Positions 30,468 through 40,333 are shown, counted from the stretch's first letter. The stretch: 64,000 nucleotides of DNA from an uncultured Pelagibacteraceae bacterium (GCA_902578935.1 CACHEU010000001.1:310001-374000); one strand, 5' to 3'. Made by a program: numbers and translations. The notes: generated from the letters alone by a model not told the origin.

Positions 30468-31418
30468 ATGATCAAAGTAGCAGTTTTAGACGATTATCAA
30501 AACATTTTTAGAGAATTTATTGATATTGATAAATACAAAAACAAGTTTGATTTCAAAATTTTTACCAAACCTTTTCAAAACGAAGATGAAGCTTTATTAG
30601 AATTAGAAAATTTTGACGCTATTTTAGTGATGAGAGAGAGAACAAAGATCTCAAAATCTTTGATTACAGGAATGAAAAATTTAAAATATATAATCACGAG
30701 CGGTATGAGAAATAAAGCAATAGATTTAGAAGAGACTAAAAAGAGAAAAATTATAGTATGTGGTACAGATATTAATTCCAATCCGACAGCAGAAATTACA
30801 TGGGCTCTGATATTGGGACTTATGAGAAACATGAAACAAGAGATAGACAATATGTTCCAAGGATACTGGCAAACCACAATTGGTCTTGAGTTAAAAGGCA
30901 AAGTGTTAGGGATAATTGGCCTTGGAAAAATAGGATCTCAAGTTGCAAAAATTGGCAAAGCTTTTGGAATGCAAATTGTAGCTTGGAGTGAAAATTTAAA
31001 CTTATCTATAGCAAATGAGCTTGGCGTATTACCTATGAGCAAAGAAGAACTGTTGAAACAATCTGATATCATTTCTTTGCACGTAGTTTTAGGCGATAAA
31101 TATAGGAATTTAATTACCAAAAAAGAATTCAACATCATGAAAAAAACTTGTTTTTTAATCAATACTTCGAGAGGCCCAATTATTAATGAAAAAGATTTGG
31201 TCGAAGCACTCGAAGAAGATGCTATAGCGGGCGTAGGTTTAGACGTTTACGATATTGAACCTTTACCCCAAGATCATAAACTAAGATTTTTGCCAAACGC
31301 TTTATTACTTCCTCACCTCGGTTATGTAACAGAGGAAAATTATTCTAAATTTTACACTCAAATGGTTGAAAATCTTGAATCGTGTTTAAGTGGAAAACCC
31401 ACTAGGATTTTAAATTAA
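30468..31418 (+). CDS. D-2-hydroxyacid dehydrogenase family protein
   Basis: The 316-residue protein has the NAD-binding motif GIIGLGKIGSQVAKIGKAFGM (about 145-165 with flanks) and the catalytic Arg (NTSRGP), Glu (DVYDIEP) and His (LLPHLGY) of the SerA/LdhA/GhrA family. It would interconvert a 2-oxoacid and its D-2-hydroxyacid. As it directly follows a D-amino acid dehydrogenase, it could reduce the oxoacid that enzyme makes; that link is inference. Confidence 0.85.
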   Translation: MIKVAVLDDYQNIFREFIDIDKYKNKFDFKIFTKPFQNEDEALLELENFDAILVMRERTKISKSLITGMKNLKYIITSGMRNKAIDLEETKKRKIIVCGTDINSNPTAEITWALILGLMRNMKQEIDNMFQGYWQTTIGLELKGKVLGIIGLGKIGSQVAKIGKAFGMQIVAWSENLNLSIANELGVLPMSKEELLKQSDIISLHVVLGDKYRNLITKKEFNIMKKTCFLINTSRGPIINEKDLVEALEEDAIAGVGLDVYDIEPLPQDHKLRFLPNALLLPHLGYVTEENYSKFYTQMVENLESCLSGKPTRILN

Positions 31419-31431
31419 ACTCCTCATTTCG

Positions 31432-31467
31432 GGCTCAAACAATCGAGTTTGAAAGCCTTAAATTTTT
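31432..31467 (+). terminator. Intrinsic terminator after the hydroxyacid dehydrogenase
   Basis: GGC-TCAAAC pairs with GTTTGA-GCC around a six-base loop, with a two-base bulge, followed by a T-rich run. Rest of the 157-base gap: a promoter at 31508-31537. Confidence 0.5.
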
Positions 31468-31507
31468 CAATAAAAATGGTCTTTTTTTGAAATAAATCAA
31501 TTTATGG

Positions 31508-31537
31508 TTGTATAAAGCTACATTATTTCTGTATATT
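31508..31537 (+). promoter_or_regulatory. Predicted promoter of the first lipoprotein gene
   Basis: TTGTAT (31508-31513), an 18-base spacer and TATATT (31532-31537). The ATG follows at 31576?-31590 region after a GGGGAT purine-rich ribosome site, so this gene, unlike its neighbours, has an ordinary leader. Confidence 0.4.
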
Positions 31538-31575
31538 CAACCAAAGTTTTGTGATTGATTCGTTTTTGGGGATAA

Positions 31576-31956
31576 GTGGAAATGAAGAGAGTATTAATAT
31601 TGTTATTTTTTGGAATGTTATTAACAGGCTGTTACACCAGTTCTTTGACTGTTGTAGGTCCAGCCACTGGAGTTGCTTCGGGTAAAATTTCAGAGACAGC
31701 AGCATCTGCTTCACTTAACTACGTTGTTAAAAAACGAACAGGCAAAACTCCAATCGAACACGTTCTAAGCGAAAATCAAATTAAATCTCTAGAAACAAAC
31801 AAGGCAAAAGTGAATCCGTGCAAAAAAAATAAAGAGCTTTGCTCAATTGTAAACACTAGAATAGAAAAAATGCAAAAACAACTTCTAGGTTTAAATTTAC
31901 AAGCAAGGATAGAAAAAAAACATAAAAAAATCTTTTCTAAGGACCAAAAGAACTAA
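31576..31956 (+). CDS. Unknown lipoprotein, paralogue 1
   Basis: The first in-frame ATG is at 31576 in the given frame, giving 126 residues (MEMKRVLIL); the ATG two codons on, preceded by GGGGATAAGTGGAA, may be the true start. A lipobox LLTGC puts lipid on a cysteine at about residue 19. After it comes YTSSLTVVGPATGVASGKISE and KKRTGKTPIEHVLSE, a pattern shared with the next gene, then a charged lysine-rich tail. No known family is recognised. Confidence 0.65.
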   Translation: MEMKRVLILLFFGMLLTGCYTSSLTVVGPATGVASGKISETAASASLNYVVKKRTGKTPIEHVLSENQIKSLETNKAKVNPCKKNKELCSIVNTRIEKMQKQLLGLNLQARIEKKHKKIFSKDQKN

Positions 31957-31983
31957 AATAAAATTTATTACAACTTTAAGTTT

Positions 31984-32010
31984 ATGTTTCACGTAAAGAA
32001 ACATTTTGTA
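31984..32010 (+). terminator. Weak hairpin with T-rich tail between the lipoprotein genes
   Basis: ATGTTTC (31984-31990) pairs with GAAACAT (31998-32004) over a seven-base loop, followed by a T-rich stretch. A plausible but weak terminator, so some read-through into the second paralogue is likely. Confidence 0.35.
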
Positions 32011-32070
32011 GTTTTATTTCATAAAATATTCTCTTTCAAAAAATAAGTTTTGTGTTAAGCCTTTCCAGAT

Positions 32071-32499
32071 ATGCGTAATTCTATATTCGTGCCAATATTC
32101 CTGTTTTTTTTCTTGCAAGGTTGTTACCAAACATCTTTGGCGCCTATGTTAGGGCCAGCTGCAGGTGCTTCTCAAGGAAGAATAGCTTATTCAGCTGTTT
32201 CGACTAGCGTAAGCTACGGTGTAAAGCATAAAACGGGCAAATATCCTATTGAGCACATTCTTAAACGAGAAAAAGATAAAATCGTAAAAAAAATTGACAA
32301 CATAGAAAAAGAAGTAATAGAGAAATCTTCTCTAGTTAAAAAGAAGTTAGTTCAGCAAAAAGATAATCTGAAAATAAAAGAAAAGGCTAGCAAAAAGCTC
32401 CATTGGGTTCTGCATATTAAGGACATTAAAAACGTTAAACAGGAAGAAGCCTTTCCCGCTAACAAGCCTCGTTATTCGTACTGGTCTAAGCAAAAATAG
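32071..32499 (+). CDS. Unknown lipoprotein, paralogue 2
   Basis: The 142-residue protein has a lipobox FLQGC (Cys about 18), then YQTSLAPMLGPAAGASQGRIAYSAVSTS and KHKTGKYPIEHILK, matching the neighbouring paralogue: Cys-Tyr, a Thr-Ser pair, GPAxGxxxG and TGKxPIEHxL. A coiled-coil-like charged region follows (about 65-115). The pair looks like a tandem duplication that has diverged. Function unknown; probably in the envelope. Confidence 0.65.
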   Translation: MRNSIFVPIFLFFFLQGCYQTSLAPMLGPAAGASQGRIAYSAVSTSVSYGVKHKTGKYPIEHILKREKDKIVKKIDNIEKEVIEKSSLVKKKLVQQKDNLKIKEKASKKLHWVLHIKDIKNVKQEEAFPANKPRYSYWSKQK

Positions 32500-32547
32500 G
32501 CTATTTTAATCATTTAAATCTCAATTAAGTTATCATATTCTTGATTT

Positions 32548-34980
32548 ATGAAATCGAAATCCAAAGTTGTTGTAATAGGCGGAGGTGCAGTAGGAGTTAG
32601 CACTCTTTACCATCTTGCCAAGAAAGGTTGGTCAGATGTGGTTTTGGTTGAAAGAAAAGAGTTAACATCAGGTTCAACTTGGCATGCAGCAGGATTATTA
32701 CCTCTTTTTAATATGAGTTATTCTGTTGGGCAGCTACACAGATATGCTGTTCAGTTATACAAATCTTTAGAAAAAGAAACCGGAAAAAAAGTTGGTTTCA
32801 GTGTTGTTTCAAATATTCGTTTAGCACAAACAAAAGATCGTATGGATGAATACCATCAGTATGCTGGTGTGGCACAAACTATTGGGGTAAATGTAAAATT
32901 TTTAAAACCTGAACAAGTAAAAGAAATTTGGCCTTTGTGTAACATTGAAGGATTAGTTGGGGCAATACAACATCCAGAAGATGGTTATATTCAACCAGCA
33001 GATCTTACACAAGCGCTTGCCACAGGCGCAAGAAATCGTGGTGCAGAAATTTATAGAAACACAACGGTAGTTGGTATTAAACAAACAAAAGATGGATGGA
33101 CCGTAGAAACTGACAAGGGAGCTATTTCTTGTGAGCACGTTGTGTCTTGCAGCGGAAACTTTGCAAGACAAACAGGAAAGATGGTTGGAATTGAAATTCC
33201 CGCTATTCCAGTTGAGCACCAATATATTGTAACAGAACCTCATCCAGAACTTCAAAAAAGAAAAAAAGAGGGGAAACCGGAAATGGGAGTGCTAAGAGAC
33301 AGTGATAACTCTTGGTACATGAGAGAAGAGGCTGGTGGATTTATTTTAGGACCCTACGAAAAAGGAGCTCCTTGTTGTTACGTTGACGGCCCATCAAAAG
33401 ATAGTGAGTACGAATTATTTCAAGAAGATTTAGATCGTTTGGCTCCTCATATAGAGGGAGCAATCAAAAGAGTACCAGCTTTCGCAGAAGTTGGAGTAAA
33501 AAAAGTTTATAACGGTGCTATTTGTTATACGCCTGATGGAAATCCAATCGTTGGACCAGCATGGGGATTAAAAAATTTTTGGATAAATGATGGACATAGT
33601 TTTGGTATTACTGCAGCTGGTGGAGCAGGTTGGCAGTTAGCAGAATGGATCATCGATGGAGAACCAACAATTGATATGCTTGGTGTTGAACCTAGAAGAT
33701 ACGGTTCTTATGCAACAAAATCTTATTTAATTGAAAAGAATGAAGAAGCTTATGCTAACGTATTTACTATTCACTATCCCGATGAAGAAAGAGAAGCGGG
33801 AAGACCATTAAGACAAGCTCCTTGTTATGATCGCATGAAAAAGTTGGGAGCCGTCTTTGGACAAAAGTTTGGATGGGAAAGACCAAACTTTTTTGCAACA
33901 GAGGGTGAGAAGCAAGAAGATGATTGGTCATTTAGAAGATCTAAGTGGTTCAAGAGTATTGAAAAAGAATGTAAAAACGTAAAAGAAAATGTTGGTCTGC
34001 TTGATATGACCGCATTTGCAAAATGCAGAATTAAGGGCCCAGGAGCAGAAGAATTTCTAGACAAACTAGTAGCAAACAAACTTCCAAAAAAAATTGGAAG
34101 AATTAATCTTTGTCACGCATTAAACACAAAAGGCGGAGTTCATTCAGAATTTACAATTATGCGAGAAGCAGCAGATAGTTTTTATTTAGTATCTGCAGGA
34201 GCTTTTCAAAGACTGGATCATGATTGGATACATAAGTGGATACCAAAAGATGGAACAGTTCAGTTTGAAAATTTAACAAACAGCATGGGTGTGCTCGTGG
34301 TCTCTGGTCCAAAAGCAAGAAAGCTTATGCAGAAAGTGTCAAAAGCAGATTTTTCTAATGATAAATTTAAGTGGTTGAGCGCACAAAATATTAATATTGG
34401 TTTAGCACCTTGTAATGCCATGAGAGTAAATTTTGTAGGAGAATTAGGTTGGGAGCTACATCACCCAATTGAATACCAAAACCATATTTTTGATAAGCTG
34501 ATGGAAGCTGGAAAAGAGTTTAATTTAAAACCTTATGGTATTAGAGCCATGAATAGCTTGAGGGTAGAAAAATCTTACAAATTGGTAGGGACCGAACTTT
34601 CCATTGAGTATTCTCCATACGAGTCAGGCTTGGATAGATTTATTCATCCGAACAAAGGAGATTTTATTGGACGTGCGGCATTAGACAAATGGAGAGCGAA
34701 AGGGTTTTCAAATAAATTGGTAACCATGGAAATTCAAGGAGTAAAGGATGCGGACGTTTTAGGCAACAATCCTATCTATAGTAATGGAAAAGTAGTGGGC
34801 AGAGCCACTGGCGGAGATTTTGGTTTTAGATTAAATAAATCTTTGGCTTTAGGAATGGTAAAGCCTGAACTAGCAAAAGTTGGACAAAAATTAGAAATTG
34901 ATATACTAGGTACAATGCACAAAGTTTCTGTTATTGAAGACTCACCATACGACTCTGAAAACAAATTACTAAGAGCTTAA
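32548..34980 (+). CDS. Dimethylglycine/sarcosine dehydrogenase-like flavoprotein (DAO-GcvT fusion)
   Basis: An N-terminal DAO-type FAD domain opens with VVVIGGGAVGVSTLYHLA (about 7-24) and contains SGSTWHAAGLLP, the histidine region of covalent FAD attachment in this family. From about residue 420 to the end it is a GcvT-like folate-binding domain with its usual C-terminal barrel. At 810 residues it matches dimethylglycine and sarcosine dehydrogenases, which demethylate the amine, load the carbon on tetrahydrofolate and pass electrons to ETF. The etfBA and ETF-QO genes follow directly. Dimethylglycine is the likeliest substrate here, because bhmT and sarcosine oxidase also lie in the window. 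Much longer than DmdA. Confidence 0.85.
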   Translation: MKSKSKVVVIGGGAVGVSTLYHLAKKGWSDVVLVERKELTSGSTWHAAGLLPLFNMSYSVGQLHRYAVQLYKSLEKETGKKVGFSVVSNIRLAQTKDRMDEYHQYAGVAQTIGVNVKFLKPEQVKEIWPLCNIEGLVGAIQHPEDGYIQPADLTQALATGARNRGAEIYRNTTVVGIKQTKDGWTVETDKGAISCEHVVSCSGNFARQTGKMVGIEIPAIPVEHQYIVTEPHPELQKRKKEGKPEMGVLRDSDNSWYMREEAGGFILGPYEKGAPCCYVDGPSKDSEYELFQEDLDRLAPHIEGAIKRVPAFAEVGVKKVYNGAICYTPDGNPIVGPAWGLKNFWINDGHSFGITAAGGAGWQLAEWIIDGEPTIDMLGVEPRRYGSYATKSYLIEKNEEAYANVFTIHYPDEEREAGRPLRQAPCYDRMKKLGAVFGQKFGWERPNFFATEGEKQEDDWSFRRSKWFKSIEKECKNVKENVGLLDMTAFAKCRIKGPGAEEFLDKLVANKLPKKIGRINLCHALNTKGGVHSEFTIMREAADSFYLVSAGAFQRLDHDWIHKWIPKDGTVQFENLTNSMGVLVVSGPKARKLMQKVSKADFSNDKFKWLSAQNINIGLAPCNAMRVNFVGELGWELHHPIEYQNHIFDKLMEAGKEFNLKPYGIRAMNSLRVEKSYKLVGTELSIEYSPYESGLDRFIHPNKGDFIGRAALDKWRAKGFSNKLVTMEIQGVKDADVLGNNPIYSNGKVVGRATGGDFGFRLNKSLALGMVKPELAKVGQKLEIDILGTMHKVSVIEDSPYDSENKLLRA

Positions 34981-35730
34981 ATGAAAATCTTAGTCGCTGT
35001 TAAAAGAGTTATAGATTACAACGTTCAAATTAGAGTTAAGGAAGATGGCTCTGGCGTTCATACAGACAACGTTAAAATGTCAACCAATCCACCAGATGAT
35101 AATGCTGTTGAAGAAGCAGTAAAACTTAAAGAGTCAGGCAAGGTTAAAGAAGTTGTTGCAATTACAATTGGCGAAGAGAAAGCACAAGAAACTGTTAGAA
35201 AAGCTTTAGCTGTTGGTGCTGACAGAGGAATTCATGTTAAGGCTGATAGCTATATTGAACCTTTAGGTATTGCAAAAATTTTAAAAAAAGTTGTTGAAAA
35301 AGAAAAACCGGACATGGTTTTTTTAGGCAAACAAGCCATCGATGATGATTGTAATCAAACAGGTCAAATGTTGGCTGCCATGTTAAATTGGCCACAAGGA
35401 ACTTTTACATCCAAAGTAAATTTAAAAGATAAATCTATGGAAATAGTTAGAGAAATCGACGAAGGTTTAGAAACTATAGAAATAAATTTACCCGCAATAG
35501 TTACTTGTGATTTAAGACTTAACGAACCTCGTTATGCTTCTCTACCAAACATTATGAAGGCTAAGAAAAAACCCATAGAGCCAATGGTTGCAAAAGATTT
35601 GGGCGTAGACATTACAAATAGAATTCAACAGATAAAAGTAGAAGAGCCTCCTAAAAGAAAAGGTGGAATTAAAGTTTCAAGCGTAGCGGAATTAGTAAGC
35701 AAACTTAAGAACGAGGCGAAGGTAATATAA
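34981..35730 (+). CDS. etfB: Electron transfer flavoprotein beta subunit
   Basis: The 249-residue subunit shows [19 protein letters not shown] at its start, ETF-beta features such as [17 protein letters not shown], and the FAD/AMP-binding stretch [25 protein letters not shown]. It starts on the base after the dehydrogenase stop. ETF accepts electrons from the upstream flavoprotein. Confidence 0.95.
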   Translation: MKILVAVKRVIDYNVQIRVKEDGSGVHTDNVKMSTNPPDDNAVEEAVKLKESGKVKEVVAITIGEEKAQETVRKALAVGADRGIHVKADSYIEPLGIAKILKKVVEKEKPDMVFLGKQAIDDDCNQTGQMLAAMLNWPQGTFTSKVNLKDKSMEIVREIDEGLETIEINLPAIVTCDLRLNEPRYASLPNIMKAKKKPIEPMVAKDLGVDITNRIQQIKVEEPPKRKGGIKVSSVAELVSKLKNEAKVI

Positions 35731-36683
35731 TGTCACTCTTATTAATAGCAGAACACGATAACTCAAAACTAAAAGTATTCACTTTGAATGCTATCAATGC
35801 TGCTTCAAAAATAGATGGAGATGTTCATGTTTTAGTTGCTGGAAGCGGATGTGAAAACGTTGCAAAAGAAGTAGCCGCAGTTCCTTTAGTAAAGAAAGTT
35901 TTACTTTGCGACTCGCCAAATTATAAAAATTACTTACCTGAAAATTTAGCACCATTAGTTACAAAAGTTGCAGAGAAATACGATAATATTGTTGCATCAG
36001 CTAATACTTTTGGAAAAAATTTTATGCCAAGAGTAGCAGCAGCACTGGATGTTTCTCAAGTAAGTGATGTTACTAAAATTAATAGTGCAGATACTTTTAT
36101 CAGACCTATTTACGCAGGAAATGCTTTTGCAACGGTTAAAAGTAATGACAAAAAGAAATGTATAACCATTAGACCTACATCTTTTGATCCTGCTCCAAAA
36201 ACAGGAGGATCAGCACAAGTCGAAAAGGTTGAAGCAGTAGCGGTCCCAAATAACTCTAAATTTATTAAAAGAGAAGAAACAAAATCTGAAAGACCTGAAC
36301 TTGGAACAGCAAGAGTAGTGATTTCTGGCGGAAGAGGAATGGAAAGCGCAGATAATTTTAAATTAATAACTGCAATTGCTGACAAACTAAACGCTGCTGT
36401 TGGTGCATCACGTGCAGCAGTTGATGCTGGCTACATAAGTAACGATCACCAAGTAGGTCAAACAGGAAAAGTAGTTGTTCCAGATTTATATATTGCTGTA
36501 GGGATTTCAGGAGCTATTCAACACCTAGCAGGGATGAAAGAGAGTAAAATTATTGTCGCAATTAATAAAGACGGTGAAGCTCCAATTTTTAGCATTGCAG
36601 ATTACGGTTTAGAAGCAGATTTATTTAAGGCCCTTCCAGAGTTTTTAGCAGAGCTGAACAAACTCAACACTATCCAAAAATAA
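35730..36683 (+). CDS. etfA: Electron transfer flavoprotein alpha subunit
   Basis: The 317-residue subunit has the C-terminal FAD-binding domain with VISGGRGM, DAGYISNDHQVGQTGKVVVP, the ISGAIQHLAGM motif and DYGLEADLF, all characteristic of ETF-alpha. It overlaps etfB by one base (TAATG) and forms the heterodimer that carries electrons to the quinone oxidoreductase encoded next. Confidence 0.95.
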   Translation: MSLLLIAEHDNSKLKVFTLNAINAASKIDGDVHVLVAGSGCENVAKEVAAVPLVKKVLLCDSPNYKNYLPENLAPLVTKVAEKYDNIVASANTFGKNFMPRVAAALDVSQVSDVTKINSADTFIRPIYAGNAFATVKSNDKKKCITIRPTSFDPAPKTGGSAQVEKVEAVAVPNNSKFIKREETKSERPELGTARVVISGGRGMESADNFKLITAIADKLNAAVGASRAAVDAGYISNDHQVGQTGKVVVPDLYIAVGISGAIQHLAGMKESKIIVAINKDGEAPIFSIADYGLEADLFKALPEFLAELNKLNTIQK

Positions 36684-36704
36684 AAATTTTGATATAGTCC
36701 CGCC

Positions 36705-38312
36705 ATGGCTAGAGAAGCAATGCAATATGATGTGGTTATTGTTGGTGCAGGACCAGCAGGATTATCAACCGCAATTAAATTAAAACAGCTCGAACCTAAA
36801 TTAAACGTTTGTATTCTTGAAAAAGGATCAGAAGTTGGAGCCCATATTTTAAGTGGAAACGTTTTTGAAACCAAAGCACTTGATGAATTATTGCCAAAAT
36901 GGAAAGAGGAGGGAGCCCCTGTTAAAACTAAAGTTTCAAAAGAAAAGTTTTTATTTTTAGGAAAAAAATCATCTTTAAGTTGGCCCACATGGCTTTTACC
37001 GTCTGTTCAAAAAAATCATAACAATTACATTATCAGCCTTGCTAATCTTTGCCGTTGGTTAGCGGAGCAAGCTGAAAAGTTAGGTGTTGAGATTTTCCCA
37101 GGATTTCCTGCGAGTGAAATTCTTTATAACGAAGATGGTTCTATTAAAGGTGTTGCCACTTTAGATATGGGTTTAGATAAAGAGGGAAACAAAAAAGAAG
37201 GCTATCAAGAAGGCATGGAACTGCATGCTAAAGTTACCGTTTTTTCTGAAGGCTGCAGAGGTCATTTAGGAAAACAATTAATTAAAAAATTTAATCTTGA
37301 TGAAGGGAAAAGTCCTCAGCAATACGGTATTGGTTTTAAAGAAATTTGGGAAGTAAGTGATGAGCAACACCAAGAAGGTTTAGTTATGCATACTGCTGGC
37401 TGGCCATTAGATAATAAAACATATGGTGGAAGTTTTGTTTATCACGCTGATAAAAAACAAATTTATATTGGTTATGTCATCGGTCTTGATTATCAAAACC
37501 CTCATCTATCACCCTTTGATGAGTTTCAAAGATTTAAAACACACAAAGCCATTAGAAAAATGTTGGAAGGCGGAAAAAGAATTTCTTTTGGTGCACGAGC
37601 TTTAATTGAAGGTGGTCTTCAAAGTTTACCTAAAATGTATATGCCAGGAGGATTATTAATTGGTTGTAACGCAGGAACTTTAAATATGCCAAAGATTAAA
37701 GGTTCCCATACCGCAATGAAGAGCGGAATAATTGCCGGCGAAGTGATTGTTGAACATATTAAAAATAAAAGAAAATTATCTTTATACGAAGAACTATTTA
37801 AAAAAAGCTGGGCTTACGAAGAACTTCATGCGGCAAGAAATGTTAAGCCAAGCTTTAGATGGGGTTTAATACCAGGCATTATCTTTACAGGCTTAGATCA
37901 AATTTTATTTAGAGGAAAGTTACCTTTTACTTTAAAACACAAGCACGCTGATCATGAAGCATTAAAACCTGCAAACAAAATGCCAAAAATTGAATATCCA
38001 AAACCTGATGGGAAACTTACCTTTGATAAAACAAGTTCTGTTTATTTAACAGGAACTAATCATACAGAAAATCAACCTGTGCATCTCAAATTAAAAAACA
38101 AATACTTACCGATCCAATATACTTTAAAGGAATATGATGAGCCTGCTCAAAGATATTGTCCAGTAGGTGTTTACGAAATTCAGCAGAAAGAATTTGTTAT
38201 TAATTCACAAAATTGTATTCACTGCAAAACGTGCGATATAAAAGAACCTTCCCAAAATATTACTTGGGTTGCCCCAGAAGGCGGCGGTGGACCTAAGTAT
38301 GGCAACATGTAA
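36705..38312 (+). CDS. ETF:ubiquinone oxidoreductase
   Basis: The 535-residue membrane-associated enzyme oxidises reduced ETF and reduces ubiquinone. It has an FAD motif DVVIVGAGPAGLSTAI (about 9-24), the quinone-binding region WPLDNKTYGGSFVYH, and a C-terminal 4Fe-4S cluster domain with cysteines in RYCPVGVYE and NCIHCKTCDIKEP. With the upstream genes it forms a complete path from methylated amines to the quinone pool. Confidence 0.95.
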   Translation: MAREAMQYDVVIVGAGPAGLSTAIKLKQLEPKLNVCILEKGSEVGAHILSGNVFETKALDELLPKWKEEGAPVKTKVSKEKFLFLGKKSSLSWPTWLLPSVQKNHNNYIISLANLCRWLAEQAEKLGVEIFPGFPASEILYNEDGSIKGVATLDMGLDKEGNKKEGYQEGMELHAKVTVFSEGCRGHLGKQLIKKFNLDEGKSPQQYGIGFKEIWEVSDEQHQEGLVMHTAGWPLDNKTYGGSFVYHADKKQIYIGYVIGLDYQNPHLSPFDEFQRFKTHKAIRKMLEGGKRISFGARALIEGGLQSLPKMYMPGGLLIGCNAGTLNMPKIKGSHTAMKSGIIAGEVIVEHIKNKRKLSLYEELFKKSWAYEELHAARNVKPSFRWGLIPGIIFTGLDQILFRGKLPFTLKHKHADHEALKPANKMPKIEYPKPDGKLTFDKTSSVYLTGTNHTENQPVHLKLKNKYLPIQYTLKEYDEPAQRYCPVGVYEIQQKEFVINSQNCIHCKTCDIKEPSQNITWVAPEGGGGPKYGNM

Positions 38313-39205
38313 TGTCAAAAGATAAAGCTAACTCAGCTGTACTTGTTGTTTTAGTTGCTGGACTATTTTGGTCTTTTGGACCATTAGTAGTTAGAAATAT
38401 AGATAACGCTGAGTTAATTCCTTGGCAGTATCTTTTCTTTAGAGGCTCCGTAATCTTTTTAGTTTTAAATATTTATTTATTTTTAGCTGAGGGTCAAAAA
38501 TTTATAAACAATTATAGCAGGGTAGGATTATCTGGATTAATTGGTGGAGCCAGCCTTGGTATTGGTAATATAACTTTTATCCTTTCAATAACAACAACCA
38601 CAGCAGCTATTACTATGATGATGTTAGCTGCAATGCCTTTCATGGCAGCAATTTTAGCATATGTTTTTTTAAAGGAAAAAATTTCAACAACAACCTTGAT
38701 AGCCATAATAATTGCTGCAGCCGGAATATTATTTATGTCATTTGATAGCAAAGGAGAAGGAACGCTATTTGGTTTAATCAACGGATTGCTTTCATCTTTA
38801 GGTTTTGCCGGGTTTACAGTTTCTCTTAGATGGAGAAAGAAAACACCAAAGTTTACGACAGTGGCTATTGCAGGAATTTTTTGTGCCGCTGTTTCTCTTC
38901 TAGTTTTGTTGTTCAATGATAGCAACATACTTATATCTTTAAAAAGCACTTCACTTTCAGCATTACATGGATTTTTAGTTTGCTCAGGACTTATTTTATA
39001 TTCTACAAAGTCAAAATATTTACCAGCGGCAGATTTAACACTGCTTTCGCTTACAGAGGTTCTAGGTGGAATTCTCTGGGTCTGGTTACCAGTGTTTGGA
39101 ATTAATGAAGTTCCTAGTACAAATACCTTAATCGGCGGAGCTGTAATTACTTTTGCAATAATATTCTATGGTTTAAATACTAAGCGCTTTATGTTTAAGT
39201 ATTAA
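38312..39205 (+). CDS. EamA/DMT-family transporter
   Basis: A 297-residue protein with ten hydrophobic segments in two EamA repeats (about 8-140 and 150-290), including LAAMPFMAAILAYVFLKEKI, typical of drug/metabolite exporters. The substrate is unknown. It starts on the ETF-QO stop (TAATG), so it may export a product of the amine pathway. It converges with a LysE gene, overlapping by 11 bases. Confidence 0.85.
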   Translation: MSKDKANSAVLVVLVAGLFWSFGPLVVRNIDNAELIPWQYLFFRGSVIFLVLNIYLFLAEGQKFINNYSRVGLSGLIGGASLGIGNITFILSITTTTAAITMMMLAAMPFMAAILAYVFLKEKISTTTLIAIIIAAAGILFMSFDSKGEGTLFGLINGLLSSLGFAGFTVSLRWRKKTPKFTTVAIAGIFCAAVSLLVLLFNDSNILISLKSTSLSALHGFLVCSGLILYSTKSKYLPAADLTLLSLTEVLGGILWVWLPVFGINEVPSTNTLIGGAVITFAIIFYGLNTKRFMFKY

Positions 39206-39815
39206 TCAGACGAGTATAAGTATCGTAAGAAATATAAATTACCAAAATAGACATAAAGGTTATTATAAAAGTATTTATATACTTCCACGTACTTTTCTTT
39301 TTAATAAAACCTGCAAACATACTGGACATATAACCTAGAGAGTAAAAAAAAATAATAGATGCAAATGAAGCTCCCAAAGCAAAATAGAATTTGTCTTCTA
39401 ATTTAAAGTTTTTAGACAAGTTCCCCAAAATAAAAACGGTATCTGAATAAACATGTGGATTTAAATAAGTAAAACCAAGTGTTTTAAATATTATATTTTT
39501 TAAATTTTGTGATTTTTTTATATTTTTAATCTTGTGATTTGTTCTAAATTCATTGATTTTTTCCTTAATAAATCTTACTAAAAATAAAACTAGAACGATG
39601 TTCAAAATAACTTCCACTTCTAAGGAAATAGAATCGAAAATGTGATAAATAAAAATTCCAAGGAAAATTAATAATATGTCTGAAACGGTACAAATTGTTG
39701 TAACAGTAAATACAAAATTTCTTTTTAACCCCTGCTCAATTACAAAAAGGTTTTGAGGTCCTATTGCTAAGATCAAGCTACCACCGGTTAAAAAACCTAG
39801 TATAAAATTTTCCAC
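39195..39815 (-). CDS. LysE/ArgO-type amino acid exporter
   Basis: The 206-residue protein has six hydrophobic segments and the family motif FLTGGSLILAIGPQNLFVIEQGLKR at its start, as in LysE/ArgO. LysE proteins export basic or other amino acids. Its ATG shares the last base of soxG, so it belongs to the sarcosine oxidase transcript and might relieve build-up of glycine or a related amino acid. The specificity is inferred, not seen. Confidence 0.85.
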   Translation of the reverse strand: MENFILGFLTGGSLILAIGPQNLFVIEQGLKRNFVFTVTTICTVSDILLIFLGIFIYHIFDSISLEVEVILNIVLVLFLVRFIKEKINEFRTNHKIKNIKKSQNLKNIIFKTLGFTYLNPHVYSDTVFILGNLSKNFKLEDKFYFALGASFASIIFFYSLGYMSSMFAGFIKKKSTWKYINTFIITFMSILVIYISYDTYTRLINT

Positions 39816-40333
39816 TATAAATTTATAGCATCCTGTAGACGATCCTTGAAGTAATCCTCGAAAGAACTATGGCATGTAACAAGATATTTGTCTTGAAAAT
39901 GATAGATAGAACAATCAATTCTGGCTATTAGTGTTTGAGCCATAGTTGAAATTGGAAATTTTTTTGTACGTAAATCAAAGTGAGTTAGCTTACTTAAGTA
40001 ATGGTCTTTATTTTCTCCGGTAATTTCAAAATAAGTCGTATTAGAATAGTCAGAGGCCAAAATTTCCTCATTGGCATTAAAGGCAGATACTAATCTAAAT
40101 ATTTCCTTCTCTGGTTTAGGTTTTAAACATACCAAACTCCACTGATCAAATGATTGTTTAGCAAAAAGAAACTCATCATTATTTATCATTCTTAAATTAT
40201 CTGTAGGAGGCAGAAGTGATATTTCTTTATTAACTGTGTCAGCAAAGCTACCATCTCCCTTACCTCTCAACAAAATTTGCTGCATATCTTGCTGAACAAT
40301 TTCCATACCTTTTGCTACAAATGTTCTCGTCAT
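39815..40333 (-). CDS. soxG: Sarcosine oxidase gamma subunit
   Basis: The 172-residue subunit completes the soxB-soxD-soxA-soxG order. Features include LLPPTDNLRMI, QSFDQWSLVCLKP and YFEITGE, and a C-terminal RIDCSIYHFQDKYLVTCHSSFEDYFKD. Gamma subunits are poorly conserved, so position matters: it overlaps soxA by four bases and the LysE gene by one. Confidence 0.8.
   Translation of the reverse strand: MTRTFVAKGMEIVQQDMQQILLRGKGDGSFADTVNKEISLLPPTDNLRMINNDEFLFAKQSFDQWSLVCLKPKPEKEIFRLVSAFNANEEILASDYSNTTYFEITGENKDHYLSKLTHFDLRTKKFPISTMAQTLIARIDCSIYHFQDKYLVTCHSSFEDYFKDRLQDAINL

Noticed and set aside
32548-34980. DMSP demethylase DmdA
   Set aside because: DmdA is a GcvT-like protein of about 365 residues without an FAD domain. 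This protein has 810 residues with an N-terminal FAD domain, and ETF genes follow it.
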